Source of the DNA: Oehlia diaphana | Taxonomy: Eukaryota > Glomeromycota > Glomeromycetes > Glomerales > Glomeraceae | Direction of reading: 5' to 3' | Assembly (NCBI GenBank): GCA_003833135.1 | Contig: QZLH01000031.1 | Coordinates: 19,091 to 83,090, forward strand | Length of the DNA stretch: 64,000 bases | In this document: positions 11,963 to 22,620 of the stretch, piece after piece | Layout of the letters: each line of letters starts with the position of its first letter | How positions within the stretch are numbered: the first letter of the stretch is position 1 | Translations under genes and position numbers: made by a program | Notes under the pieces: model-generated | The model's input: the letters and a program-made list of their open reading frames with translations, nothing else | What the model was told of the DNA's origin: nothing | Database searches by the model: none

Positions 11963-14849
11963 ATGAATAATGAACCAGAAAAAGCTCCGGAAAAACTTCC
12001 GGAATTAATTTGTGACTCTCCGGATTATCCTAAATTAACAATACGATGGTAATGAATGATATCATTATGACTTCATCAAGTTCATCCTTGATCTAATTCT
12101 TTAAATTCTAAAGAAAGTTTTTATACCGTAGGTTTCACGCGGTTGATATTCCAATATTTGATCCAAATAAGCCGAATGAACAATGTGATGATAAAGATCC
12201 AGTTGAATGGATACCATTTTCTAAACGCGATTCTAAAGCACTAGAAAAAGCATTTAAATCTGGTCAAACCGACAAGGAAGTGCTAGTGAATGAAGATTTT
12301 TTGTTTGCAGTTGATATCGAAAGTCGAGAAATTAGTCCAGTATGTAACAAATTAAATAATATCAAAAAAAAACTCGTTAAATTTCGTTAAATTAAATTAA
12401 ACTTTTATAATAGCTTTACTGGTCTGGTCCTGTCTATCCGGTAGCACGTGCAACGTGGTTTTATCAGAATGAATCAAGTAAAATTATTCCCTGTGATGAA
12501 AGTTTAGCTATACAAATAGAACAAGGATATATGTGAGTAATATAAATTTATTTTCTTTTTTCCCAACTAATAAATGCAAATTATGTTTACTATAGAGAAA
12601 ATAAAGCATGGGAACCACCTGTAGAAATTATAGGACCCGATGGAAATATTAAAATTATACCAAGTCCTGAAAAAAGATGGAATTTAACCGGAAGATTAGA
12701 ATCCCGACATGTTATTTATTCTACGCCAACGACTGCATGGTTAATAACGTAAGTTTTTGAATCATAAAATTTAATTATAAATTTGGTTTTCGATAAAAAA
12801 AAAAAAAATTTGTTTTTATAGAGATGGTATGGCAGGAAAGTTATCAAGGTCGATTTTTTCAACATTTACCAATGGGAAAAATTTAGGAGGATTAAGATTA
12901 ATTAGAGGATATGAAGAATTAGTGAACCTTATTTCAAATGTTGATACAAGTAAAGACAAACGTAGAGAAGAATATTATTCTTCCCTTGATAGAGATCAAA
13001 CACCTGAAGCAAGAAAAAGAGCATTGGAAAGAAGACGACAATTACAAGAAACTGAAGATTATGATAATGAAGAAAGCGATGGGATTAGAGAAATTGATCA
13101 TTTAATTCTAGTTATTCACGGGTAAGTACTGGATAGTTTTATGTTTTATTTTACTTTTTTATGGTGTCAATATGGTGTATTTATTTAGTGTTGGACAGAA
13201 ATTGACCGAACGAGCTGGATATACGAATTTCGTTCATGGTATTTCGACTTATTAAATAATCAATTTTTTTTATATGAAGCATTTATTGATTTATAATACC
13301 AAAAAAAATTTTAAACATGAAGATGTGAATATCCTTAGAAAAACCTTAAAGAACGTATATTCTAATAATCCACCACCAGAATGTAAAAGCAGACTTCCAC
13401 CAAACTTTGATAAGAAAAAAGGTTCTCAATATGGCAACGGAGTCCAGGTACTTCCTGTTCATTGGAGACAAGAAATCAAGGTAATTTAATATTTTTATCT
13501 TATAAAATTAAAATTCCATTTAGTAATAAAGTACTTTTTTTCTATAAAAAAAAGTTTGGAATAGCGTCGGAAGATGAAGATATACAAGATTTGGAAGGAG
13601 AGTGTACACTTGACGATATTACATTAGATGGAGTTCCAGGTTTAAGAGTTTTGATTTCTGACGTGTTAATGGATGGTAGAAATTAATTCTTATTGTGGAC
13701 TTGATATCGCTATAATATTGGTGTTTTTTAACTTTTTTTTTTTAAAAAAAAATTTCTTTGTGTAGTTTTATTATATATGACACCAAAATATAGACAATTA
13801 ATTGTACGAACGGTAACGGAAGAAATAAATAGAGTATATCGTTTGTTTATAGAACATAATCCAAATTTTGAAAAAATAGGGGGAAAAGTATCTATGTACG
13901 GACATTCTCTTGGATCGATAATAGCATTTGATGTTTTGTGCCATCAACCACCATTATTTAATTTATCAAATGCTGTATTTGGAATATTTGATGATAAATT
14001 TCAAGAGGAGAATAGTAATGATGGAGGAGAGCAAATTTATGAAGATATTATTAAGTTGGATTTTCCTGTTTGGAATTTTTTCGCTGCGGGATCACCTATT
14101 GGTTTGTTTTTGATGCTTAAAGGACTTAAGATTGGTTCTAGAAAATATTTGATTGATGCAGAGAAAACTAATAATAAAAAATCCAAAATTACGACATCGA
14201 TTCCTTATTGTTATCCCGCTGTTAAAAATTTATATAATCTATTTCATAGAGCAGATCCAATTGCATATAGAATAGGTATGTTCAATTAAATTTGTTTTCT
14301 TAATATCTCTTATTATTATGACACTAATTTTCTTTCTTTTAAAATTAAAAAGAACCTCTTGTATCTCGTAGATATACAACATCCTTAAAGCCGGCATCAA
14401 TTCCGTATCATAAAGGTGGTCTTAAAGGAGTTACAATAGGGATTACAAGTATGATTTCATCAGTTTTTTCTAAACGAAAAAAATCAACAACATCAAGTAG
14501 TTCATCATCTGCCACAAATTCAAGATCCGGATCAATGGATGTTTCAAGAAAATCAATAGATGAAAGTCAAATAACTACAATTAATACACAAACAAATTCT
14601 AGTAGAAATATAATTATTAATTCTCCAATTAATAAATCATCATCATCATTTGAAGATTTAAACGGAGCTGATAAAATTAAAAGTTTAAATTCTACAGGTA
14701 GAATTGATTATTGTTTACAAGAAGGTATATTAGATGTTAGTTATATCACTGCTATTTTTGTACATCTTAATTATTGGAGTGATAGTGATATTTCTTATTT
14801 CATCTTAAAAGAAATTTATGGGAACATTTATGATGAAGAAAATGATTAA
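11963..14849 (+). CDS. DDHD-domain intracellular phospholipase A1, ten exons
   Basis: Exons are 11963-12048, 12132-12339, 12414-12532, 12596-12748, 12822-13121, 13189-13238, 13323-13480, 13555-13675, 13766-14275 and 14353-14849. All junctions are GT-AG and phase-consistent, giving 733 residues. The N-terminus (RWFHAVDIP, WIPFS, LYWSGPVYPVARATWF) matches the WWE-like region of the PA-PLA1 family (DDHD1, DDHD2, SEC23IP). The lipase core has LILVIHGVGQ (about 250) and the nucleophile elbow GHSLGS (Ser about 446). The DDHD domain follows: WNFFAAGSPIG, FHRADPIAYRI (Asp about 562) and FVHLNYWSDSDISYF (His about 706). A Ser-rich insert of about 70 residues lies inside the DDHD domain. All presumed catalytic residues are present. 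The enzyme is expected to hydrolyse phosphatidic acid or other glycerophospholipids at sn-1 in the cytosol or on ER/Golgi membranes. The acceptor of exon 7 (ag at 13321-13322) is the least certain junction. Confidence 0.93.
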
Positions 14850-16216
14850 ATTTATTTACTATGCTAACATATAGTATATACTGTATGGTTGTATATAATT
14901 GCATTAGCAAATGGAATTTAAGGATAATTGGGATTGAAAAATTTGTTATATATCATGTCTTTCCCATTTTTCTCTTTTTATTTTTTTGTATTATTTAATA
15001 ATATGATCTTATTTTTATCTATTAAAAAACAGTCAACTATATAATATATAATCTAATTATTTCTAACAATAAATTATGGAAAAAAAAATATTTAAAAATA
15101 TATATTTAAATTTAATATATGAACTAATCTATCTAATAATAGTTTAATTCTAGTTTTTTTTTTAATTTAAATTTATTTAATTTTCTTAAAATAATAATTA
15201 ATTATTAAATTTATTAATTATTAAACTAATTTTTTTTTTTATAATTAATATATATAAAAATAAATAAAACAATAACTATTATTACAAATTATACAATTTT
15301 TATAAAATAATAATAATATAATAAAAGTTAATTTTTGTAAAACCTTTCAGTTAATATTTATAAAAAAAGAATTTTCCACCTTTTTTTTACTATAATAATA
15401 AAAAAAATTTAGTAGTAAAAATATTTTAAAATAATAATATTTATTATAATAAATCTTATAAACTAATTCATTATAGTGAGAAAATTAATTTATTTATTAA
15501 ATATAATAAATAAAAATAAATTTCCATTAAAAATCTTATAATTATAATATATATTTTATCTTTTATAATTATATCAGTTAAATATTTAAAATATTTTATT
15601 ATCAGTTATTAAAATCTATTTTAAACAATTGAAATCTATAGTTACTATTATACTTATCCTTAAAAATCTTATCAGTTATATTAAATAGTATATTTATAGT
15701 TACAATTACAGTTAACCCTTATTATAACAAACTTTAGATTCCAAACCTCAACTTCACTATAAGGCTATGATAAAGATTTTAAGAGATTTGATTGGTTAAT
15801 TCATTATAACAAAGGGAAATTTATTATAGTTGTAAAAAATTTACTATATCAAGAGTTCAATATATTATGATTTATCTGTATATAAAAAAAAATATTTTTT
15901 TTTTAATTGCAATATATTTGGTAATTTATTAAAATTAAATAAAATTAAAAATAATTTATAGAAATTTAATAATCATCTTAATCCAATATTATTAATTACT
16001 AAACTATTCATTATATTATGAATAAATATTTCATATGTATATTATCAAGTAATAATTATTGTTCAAAAAGTTTATATATTTAATTATGAAAATTTGTATT
16101 TTATACATTATGCTTATAATGCATCCATATGCAATTTTTTTAAAAATTATTAAATTTATTTTTAATAGATGTATAATCAGCGTCCATGCATAATTTTTTA
16201 ATGTGCAGTCAATAAG
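14850..16216. other. Very AT-rich spacer
   Basis: About 1.4 kb composed almost only of A and T, without a gene. Near 15710-15850 the word attataacaaa occurs twice in a slightly more complex segment, which may be a relic of a short element. The minus frame at 16031-16228 is low-complexity and treated as chance. Confidence 0.5.
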
Positions 16217-16440
16217 GTTATTTGCCAAAACCTAGGGGTCTAGACAAGATGGCATTTTGCCGAAAAGTAAAATTCAGCCAAAATTATATTAAAGTTATAT
16301 TAAAAAATTGTCAAAATTCTGGAAAAAGGCAAAACTGCTGAAACTTATTATAAATATTGAAACTGCTGAAACTCTGCCAAAATTATAATAAATTTATAGT
16401 AAAATTTTAGCGAAACTAATCGTCCTTAGCAGTTAAAATT
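16217..16440. repeat. Dispersed repeat, copy A (second copy at 32935-33110)
   Basis: The segment contains tctagacaagatggcatttt, then gccgaaaagt, aaactgctgaaacttatt and ctgccaaaattata. The same ordered words occur at 32935-33110 with many substitutions. Both copies lie in repeat-rich DNA, and the second falls within the Tigger relic. The type of element is unknown. Confidence 0.6.
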
Positions 16441-16811
16441 TTTATATACCCATTTAGACTATTTTGATCAACAATAAACTATATTATTTCTCACACTTTT
16501 TTTCTCTTTCATTTACTTTTTTCTTATCTTCTTTTCTTCTCATTAAATATTACTATCCTTTACTCTTTTCTTTTCTATAAATACAATTAATATAAATGAT
16601 TCAGAATTTTTTTTAAGTAATGATGTTAAAGTTGCCATCTGAAATTAAAGAATTTCACTATTTACCAAAACTGAAATGGTGAAATTAATTTAAAAAAATA
16701 GTTAATTCTAAAATGCTAAAACTATTCAAAATTCTGATTGGCTATTATAAGATCATGTGACTAAAATTAAATTTTTACCAGTATTATAACTGTATTTTAA
16801 TTTCATAATTC

Positions 16812-16983
16812 TGGCTCTATAACAATCTTTCTGATATATGTAACTTTGATTTAAGCCTATGTTTGTTTTATGTAATATATATACTATGTAAAGAATTTAT
16901 GCATTTTTATGTACTAATATTATACAAAGTGAGCATAGATTTAAAACAAAGTTACATGTATCAGAAAGATCACTACAGAGCCA
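16812..16983. mobile_element. Foldback MITE-like element with inverted arms of about 55 bp
   Basis: The left arm starts tggctctataacaatctttc and continues through gatatatgtaactttg to aagcctatg near 16861. The right arm, read on the minus strand from 16983, starts tggctctgtagtgatctttc and continues gatacatgtaactttg. The arms match over about 55 bp with scattered transitions and enclose about 60 bp. No coding capacity and no unambiguous target duplication is seen. This is typical of a short non-autonomous terminal-inverted-repeat element. Confidence 0.75.
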
Positions 16984-17731
16984 TATATGGACTGATCATA
17001 CATATTTCATTAAGTACATTTGTGATATAACCTGATCTGTACTATTAAAATACGAGATAACTCAAATTTAGATTTAATCATCATTTTAATTAATGAGAAA
17101 ATTTTTTTATTATTAAAATCGCAAATTTTAGATTAGTTGTAGATTAGTTTGAAAAGGTTAATTATGAAATCAAGAAATATTGAAAATTTGGAAGAAGTTG
17201 TTTTTGTAATATTTATTGCTTTTTTATTTTTACTTTCAAGTTTAAAGATTTTTAATAAAAAAAAATAAAAATTATATAAAAGACCTTTTTATAATACTTT
17301 AATCAGTCTTGGATATTATTCACAAAATGTCAAGTATACATAAAAAGTTGTCAAAGCGTTATTCAATATCAAATTCCTAATGGAGTAATGGATACTATTA
17401 ATGAATTTTTTGAGACGTAAATCAGCATAGATCTGCAAATAATATTTACTACTATTTCTATACAGATTTATGACTTCACTAGAAAAATTTGAAAAAAAAA
17501 ATTTTATTATGATTTTTGGTAAAATTTCAGAAAATAAAAATTCAAGAATAAAATTCTGCAAAAATCTTCAAAAATTAAACATATGAAAAAATTCAAGATT
17601 AAATTCTATGAAAAATTTAAGAACAAATTCTGCAAAAAAATTTAAGAATAAAGTTTTGCAAAAATTTTCAAAAAAAAATAAATTATTTACTGATCACCAC
17701 AGTCATTATTATATATTATATTTTTTTAATA
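16984..17731. other. AT-rich spacer before the Tc1 element
   Basis: No gene is seen. At 17540-17660 a run of related phrases (aaaattcaagaataaa, ctgcaaaaat) forms an imperfect tandem array and gives rise to spurious short frames on both strands. Confidence 0.45.
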
Positions 17732-17783
17732 TACAGTGGACGTCAAAACAAATGCACCAAAATTTACAAATTACTAAATCACA

Positions 17784-18623
17784 TGGTATTTAATCATTTA
17801 TTTATATATCAACGTTATATTTACTAATTATTTAACATATCATATGATCTTCATATTACATCAATTTTAATAATAATTATTAAACCAGATTTTTTATAAT
17901 CACATGGTTTTTGTTAAAATATTGGTGCATTTAATTTGCCGCTTTATTATATATTACGAATTTATTAAAAAAAANNNNNNNNNNNNNNNNNNNNNNNNNN
18001 NNNNNNNNNNNNNNNNNNNNNNNNNNNNNNNNNNNNNNNNNNNNNNNNNNNNNNNNNNNNNNNNNNNNNNNNNNNNNNNNNNNNNNNNNNNNNNNNNNNN
18101 NNNNNNNNNNNNNNNNNNNNNNNNNNNNNNNNNNNNNNNNNNNNNNNNNNNNNNNNNNNNNNNNNNNNNNNNNNNNNNNNNNNNNNNNNNNNNNNNNNNN
18201 NNNNNNNNNNNNNNNNNNNNNNNNNNNNNNNNNNNNNNNNNNNNNNNNNNNNNNNNNNNNNNNNNNNNNNNNNNNNNNNNNNNNNNNNNNNNNNNNNNNN
18301 NNNNNNNNNNNNNNNNNNNNNNNNNNNNNNNNNNNNNNNNNNNNNNNNNNNNNNNNNNNNNNNNNNNNNNNNNNNNNNNNNNNNNNNNNNNNNNNNNNNN
18401 NNNNNNNNNNNNNNNNNNNNNNNNNNNNNNNNTGGTATTTAATCATTTATTTATATATCAACGTTATATTTACTAATTATTTAACATATCATATGATCTT
18501 CATATTACATCAATTTTAATAATAATTATTAAACCAGATTTTTTATAATCACATGGTTTTTGTTAAAATATTGGTGCATTTAATTTGCCGCTTTATTATA
18601 TATTACGAATTTATTAAAAAAAA
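17784..18623. repeat. Identical 191-bp segment on both sides of the gap
   Basis: 17784-17974 and 18433-18623 read the same, from tggtatttaatcattt to atttattaaaaaaaa. The most economical explanation is that the scaffold gap is false: the two contigs overlap by this segment and it should occur once. Confidence 0.9.
17975..18432. other. Assembly gap (458 N)
   Basis: Unresolved bases lie inside the Tc1 element, close to its left end. Frames reported across it have no meaning. Confidence 0.99.
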
Positions 18624-18672
18624 AAATAAAAATATTTAAATTTTTTTAACTAAAAATATATTCAAATATTTT

Positions 18673-19701
18673 TTACCATTGGATATATCCCCCCTTTGCT
18701 TTAATTACATCATTAATTTGCTCTGGCATTGTTTCTATTAATTTAGAACATGCCTCCAAAGCTGTTTCATTCTATACCTCAGAAACTTGCTCCCATAACA
18801 TGTCTTTTCCTCTAATTTCAATTTCTGAAGCTCTGAGATGACGATCAATATCGTTCCAAAGATGTTCTATAGGATTAAGGTTAGGAGACTGAGGCAGCCA
18901 TGACAAAACTTCTATTTCATTATCTTCAAACCACTGCTTAGTATGGGCTGCTGTGTGCTTTGGATTATTATCTTGTTGAAATATAACATTATTAGTATCT
19001 AAATCATAGTAGTGAAGGATGCTCATAAGGTCCTCTTCCAATATCTTGCAATATAATTCTGCGTTCAGGCCACCCTCTATTCTTACCAAATATCCTACAC
19101 CCAAAGAAGTAAAACACCTTCATACAAAAATATTACCTTCTCCAAATTTAATAATAGGCTTCACATGAGCATCTTGAAGTGGGTTTTTTGGATGTTTCCA
19201 GCAATATTAATGGCCATTAGAGCCAAATATTTGAAATTTTAACTCATCAGATCACACCACCCTATTCCAATCATTTACTGTCCAATTTTTGTATCTTTTC
19301 GCAAAATTTAGACATTTTTCACAGTGTTTTTTGAATAGTAACGGCTTCTTACACTTTACTTGAGCTGCTAAACCATTTCTTTTTAATGCTCTACGTACTG
19401 TACTTAAGCTCACCTCAATATTTTCATTGACCTTTAAAGATTTTTGAATTTGAACGGCATTGGAACATTCTCTTGTCATTATACTTCTTACAATATTGCG
19501 TTCATCCCGTTCATTCAGCTTACGTGGATGGCTTGAACTGGGTTTATTTTGAACGTTATCTGTCTCCTCATACTTCTTTTTTAATCTTACAATGGTTGTG
19601 TGACTTTTACAACCAACTTTAGCAGCAATTTCTCTTGTTGTATATCCTTTTTCAAGCATCATAATAGCTTGAGCTCTCTTTTCAGTAGATAACTGTGTCT
19701 T
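18673..19701 (-). pseudogene. Tc1-like DD34E transposase with four in-frame stops
   Basis: One reading frame holds the whole protein. The N-terminal helix-turn-helix region comes first (GYTTREIAAKVGCKSHTTIVRLKK, then RSIMTRECSNAVQIQKSL and STVRRALKRNGL). The catalytic core follows. The second Asp is in FQQDNNPKHT and the Glu in PNLNPIEHLW, with 34 residues between them. The first Asp is in SDELKF. The frame is interrupted by TGA at 19252-19254 (expected Trp in VWSDE), TAA within NGH-YCWKHP (expected Gln), TGA in FV-RCFT (expected Trp) and TAG before NETALEACSK (expected Trp). The end GGYIQW-stop at 18673-18675 is intact. No frameshift was found. The start is uncertain: ATG at 19660-19662 or an upstream exon ending near 19701. 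It is not functional as read. Confidence 0.88.
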
Positions 19702-20204
19702 AAAAGTAAATAATAAAAAAAATCATTTTTTTTAAAAAAACCATATGTGAAGGAAATAATTTTGTAAAATTACTAATATAAAATATAAAAAAAAATTTTT
19801 TATGCTTTATTTTTTACATTTTTTACAAAACGTCAAAATAAACGCACCATAGTTAAGAGAAAAAAAATTACATAATGGTAAATTGTGTAGTACAAAAAAG
19901 AGGTAATATTTATAATCTTAAAGATCGACATCTATATTACTTATTTAGAAAATATTAAATCAATTAGATTTATTTTGATTGACAAACACGTGATTTAGTA
20001 ATTTGTAAATTTTGGTGTGTTTGTTTTGACGCCCACTGTATATTTTTATTTACAAATAAATTTGTCAAATAATAAAGCTGCAAAATTTCAAATATAACTA
20101 AATAAATTTATAAATTGAAGAATTTTAAATATAACTAAATAAATCTAAATTAATAAAATATAACAGAAAGAAAAATTAAGAAAAAAATCTGGCATATGCT
20201 AACT

Positions 20205-21330
20205 TATTATCATCTTTCAAATAACTCATCTGTGTCAGAAGTTACATCCAAATTATTTTGCTTTTGCTCAGCCAATTCTTCTATTATCTAAGATGTTACC
20301 TTAATCTTATTATTAAACAATTTCTAATAATTAATTATATATTAATTTTTAAAAATTTTTAACTTCAAAATACTATAGCAAAAATCATTAATTATTTACC
20401 ACAAAAAAATCTATCTGGTATTTAATGGACTTGTCATTGTATTTAATACTTGAACTTTTGAAATTTAATATGATATCACAAATTGAAAGTACATAAGCGA
20501 AATGTAATAAAGTAATATCATTGTCTTTCTGTAATTTAAAGACAGAAGTAGTTATTTTCTGAAGGATTTTACGATTACTAAAGAGTTTATTGAATGTTTT
20601 TTGTATTTTCATATATTTTTCCATTTAGTGATCTTTAAGGAGAATGCATTGCTGTCTACTCATTTCAATTTTTATTTTTTAAAATTAAAAAATATAGTAT
20701 TTCAAATATTTGCAGCAAAATTATTTCTTTTACTTTGACATTTACTTTTTATCTAAAAAATTTAAAAATTTAAAATTTTCAGATTTTTTTATTTTTTTTT
20801 CTTTTTAATAATTATTAATAATTTCACATACTTCTGGTAATAATTTATTCTAAACTCATCCATTTTTTCCAATCTCTTTAATATAATGTTTAGCATGTTT
20901 GGTAAGATACTTCTTTAAAGTAACGTGATATTCACTCATTATCTGAGGGAATATATATAACAGAACCTGATCTTTACCTATTTCTTTGTAAGTAACCTGT
21001 AAAAACAATTAGCTATTTTAAGTGTTTTAGTCAAATAAAGTTATTAAATATATTAAAGTAACTTATATTTCAAAATTTATCAGATAATTTATTGATAAAT
21101 GATAATAGCAAGTTTTTATATGGTTTATAAATTCTTTTACTGTTGATCGCTAATATGTTGTAAAAGTTTATATATTGAATTTATTTTTCTGTCTAATAAA
21201 TTCATTGAATAATTAAATTGTTTAATTATTAAGTAATATCTATTGTGAGATTTTTCATCATACTTGTTATAAATTTTATCATCTAAATTATCATTGACTT
21301 GCATAATTGCATAGATGTAGAAAATCAAGT
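20205..21330 (-). pseudogene. Decayed coding relic of unknown family
   Basis: On the minus strand, several short open pieces in changing frames have protein-like composition: VNDNLDDKIYNKYDEKSH (21137-21328), then YKEIGKDQVLLYIFPQIM with KKYLTKHAKHYIKEIGK (about 20870-21000), then a 78-codon frame (20388-20624) and finally IEELAEQKQNNLDV with SDTDELFER (near 20215-20290). Stops and frame changes lie between them. No family is recognised. This may be a dead multi-exon gene or part of a mobile element. Confidence 0.4.
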
Positions 21331-21452
21331 AGAAGTGTGGGTTCTTATTGGACTTTTAGTTAAAAATCTTAGATTATCACAAATTTCTACAGAACAAATT
21401 TTTAATATGAAAGTTAAAGATCTTTCTTTAGTAGTGAAAGGTAAGAGTTTTT
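21309..21452 (+). pseudogene. Short coding relic, possibly tyrosine-recombinase-like
   Basis: One open stretch reads VENQVEVWVLIGLLVKNLRL, then SQISTEQIFNMKVKDLSLVVKGKSF. The spacing of LL, LR, the helix to MKVKDL and the final GK resembles the box I region of tyrosine recombinases (pattern LLxxTGLRxSExxxLxWxDIDL, then GK). The match is short, the surrounding frames are closed, and no catalytic His-x-x-Arg block was found downstream. A chance resemblance is quite possible. Confidence 0.25.
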
Positions 21453-22214
21453 AGTATATAAAGAAAAATTATCTAATATAAGCATGTTCTGATTTGTATT
21501 AGTGTATAAAGTTTAAGTTTTAGTGTTATCTTTAGTAGGTTCTTTATTGGCTATTATAATGCAAAGTTAATTATAATATTAAATTTATATAATAAATTCT
21601 TTGATTATACCTGATAAAATTTGTTAAAATTTACTTTCATTAACTTTAGTTTGTTTTGTTTGTTTTTCTGAAATATCCTGTGAAAATTTACATTTTTTTA
21701 TATTCTTTAATTTTTTTTGACATCATATTAACGAAGAAAAAATTAAGCTAAAAGATTTGTAAAAAAAATTGAAAAATCTGTATAGAGAAATAAAAAAAAC
21801 TGTAAGTTCGTGAGAAAAATAAAAAAAATTGAAATTTACAAATGAAGCTTAAATAATTGTTAAATTATTACAGGATTAAATATTTGCCAAAATCTATTAA
21901 AAGCCAAGAATAGTTAAATTTAATTTATAAATCAGTAATTAGTAAATCACTATATTTTATTTAAAAATATTTAAAATATTTGCAAATTATCTAACAATTA
22001 AAAAATTATGTGATTTTTAACAAATTCGTTTTCTTGTCTTTTTGTGACATTAATTAATATTTTCTTAATTGTTAATAAATCTGCCAATCAAATTAATTAT
22101 TAGTAAATCAGTAAATTATGAATTAATAAAGAAATAAATAAAACAAATTTTACATTACTGCAAATATGTTCTTGTAACTCATTTTCTTTACAATTAACTA
22201 TTTTAATAATAAAA

Positions 22215-22327
22215 ATGGTCAGATATCAATGCCAAATTTGCAGGAAATATTTTACAATTTACGGCAGTTTAATACAATATGCCAGTGCTAGTAAGCACCA
22301 TAAATATTATTATATTTTGCTAAGGTA
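22215..22327 (+). pseudogene. C2H2-like zinc-finger exon relic
   Basis: Starting at ATG 22215 the frame reads MVRYQCQICRKYFTIYGSLI followed by QYASASKHHK. This has the Cys-x2-Cys, Phe and Leu positions of a C2H2 finger. The first zinc-binding His is Tyr (QYAS in place of QHAS), so the finger is probably dead. A possible donor (gtaact) follows near 22325. Downstream pieces (GVERYSKIDQYQMVW near 22520, KEDADLD at 22603-22621) may belong to the same old gene, into which the element at 22621 inserted. Similar fingers sit at the N-terminus of several transposase families in these fungi, which is my best guess for origin. Confidence 0.5.
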
Positions 22328-22620
22328 ACTAAATTTAATTATTTAATATTTTTAATACTATTATAATTAAAACTAATAAAAATATTACTGTTACTAATTT
22401 CCCTCTTTACCTAGGTTTTTACTTCTTTAGGTTAGTTTTCCTAAAGTTTATATTTTTTCTTATTTTTTGATAAATTTTTTTTGTTTTTCTTTTTTGCCTT
22501 TTACTTTTTGAAGTTTTTCTGGGGTAGAGAGGTATTCCAAAATTGATCAATATCAGATGGTTTGGTGATTATTTCTTTTGAGAGAGTTAGGTATAATTTA
22601 AGGAGGATGCAGATCTTGAT

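Larger units (their letters stand above)
17734..20038 (-). mobile_element. Tc1/mariner-superfamily transposon, degenerate, with assembly gap
   Basis: The ends are long inverted repeats. The left begins cagtggacgtcaaaacaaat and the right, read on the minus strand, cagtgggcgtcaaaacaaac. Both continue through gcaccaaaatttacaaatta and aaatcac, about 55 bp in all. The element is flanked by TA dinucleotides (17732-17733 and 20039-20040), the Tc1 target duplication. Its transposase is on the minus strand. Inside each end is a second, inverted partial copy of the terminal motif (ttggtgcattt near 17922; cgtcaaaataaacgcaccat at 19831-19850). The apparent length of 2.3 kb includes a 458-N gap and a duplicated 191-bp flank, so the true element is probably about 1.7 kb. 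Confidence 0.9.

Noticed and set aside
17904..18476. Long open frames across the N gap on both strands
   Set aside because: They consist almost only of unknown residues and have no meaning.
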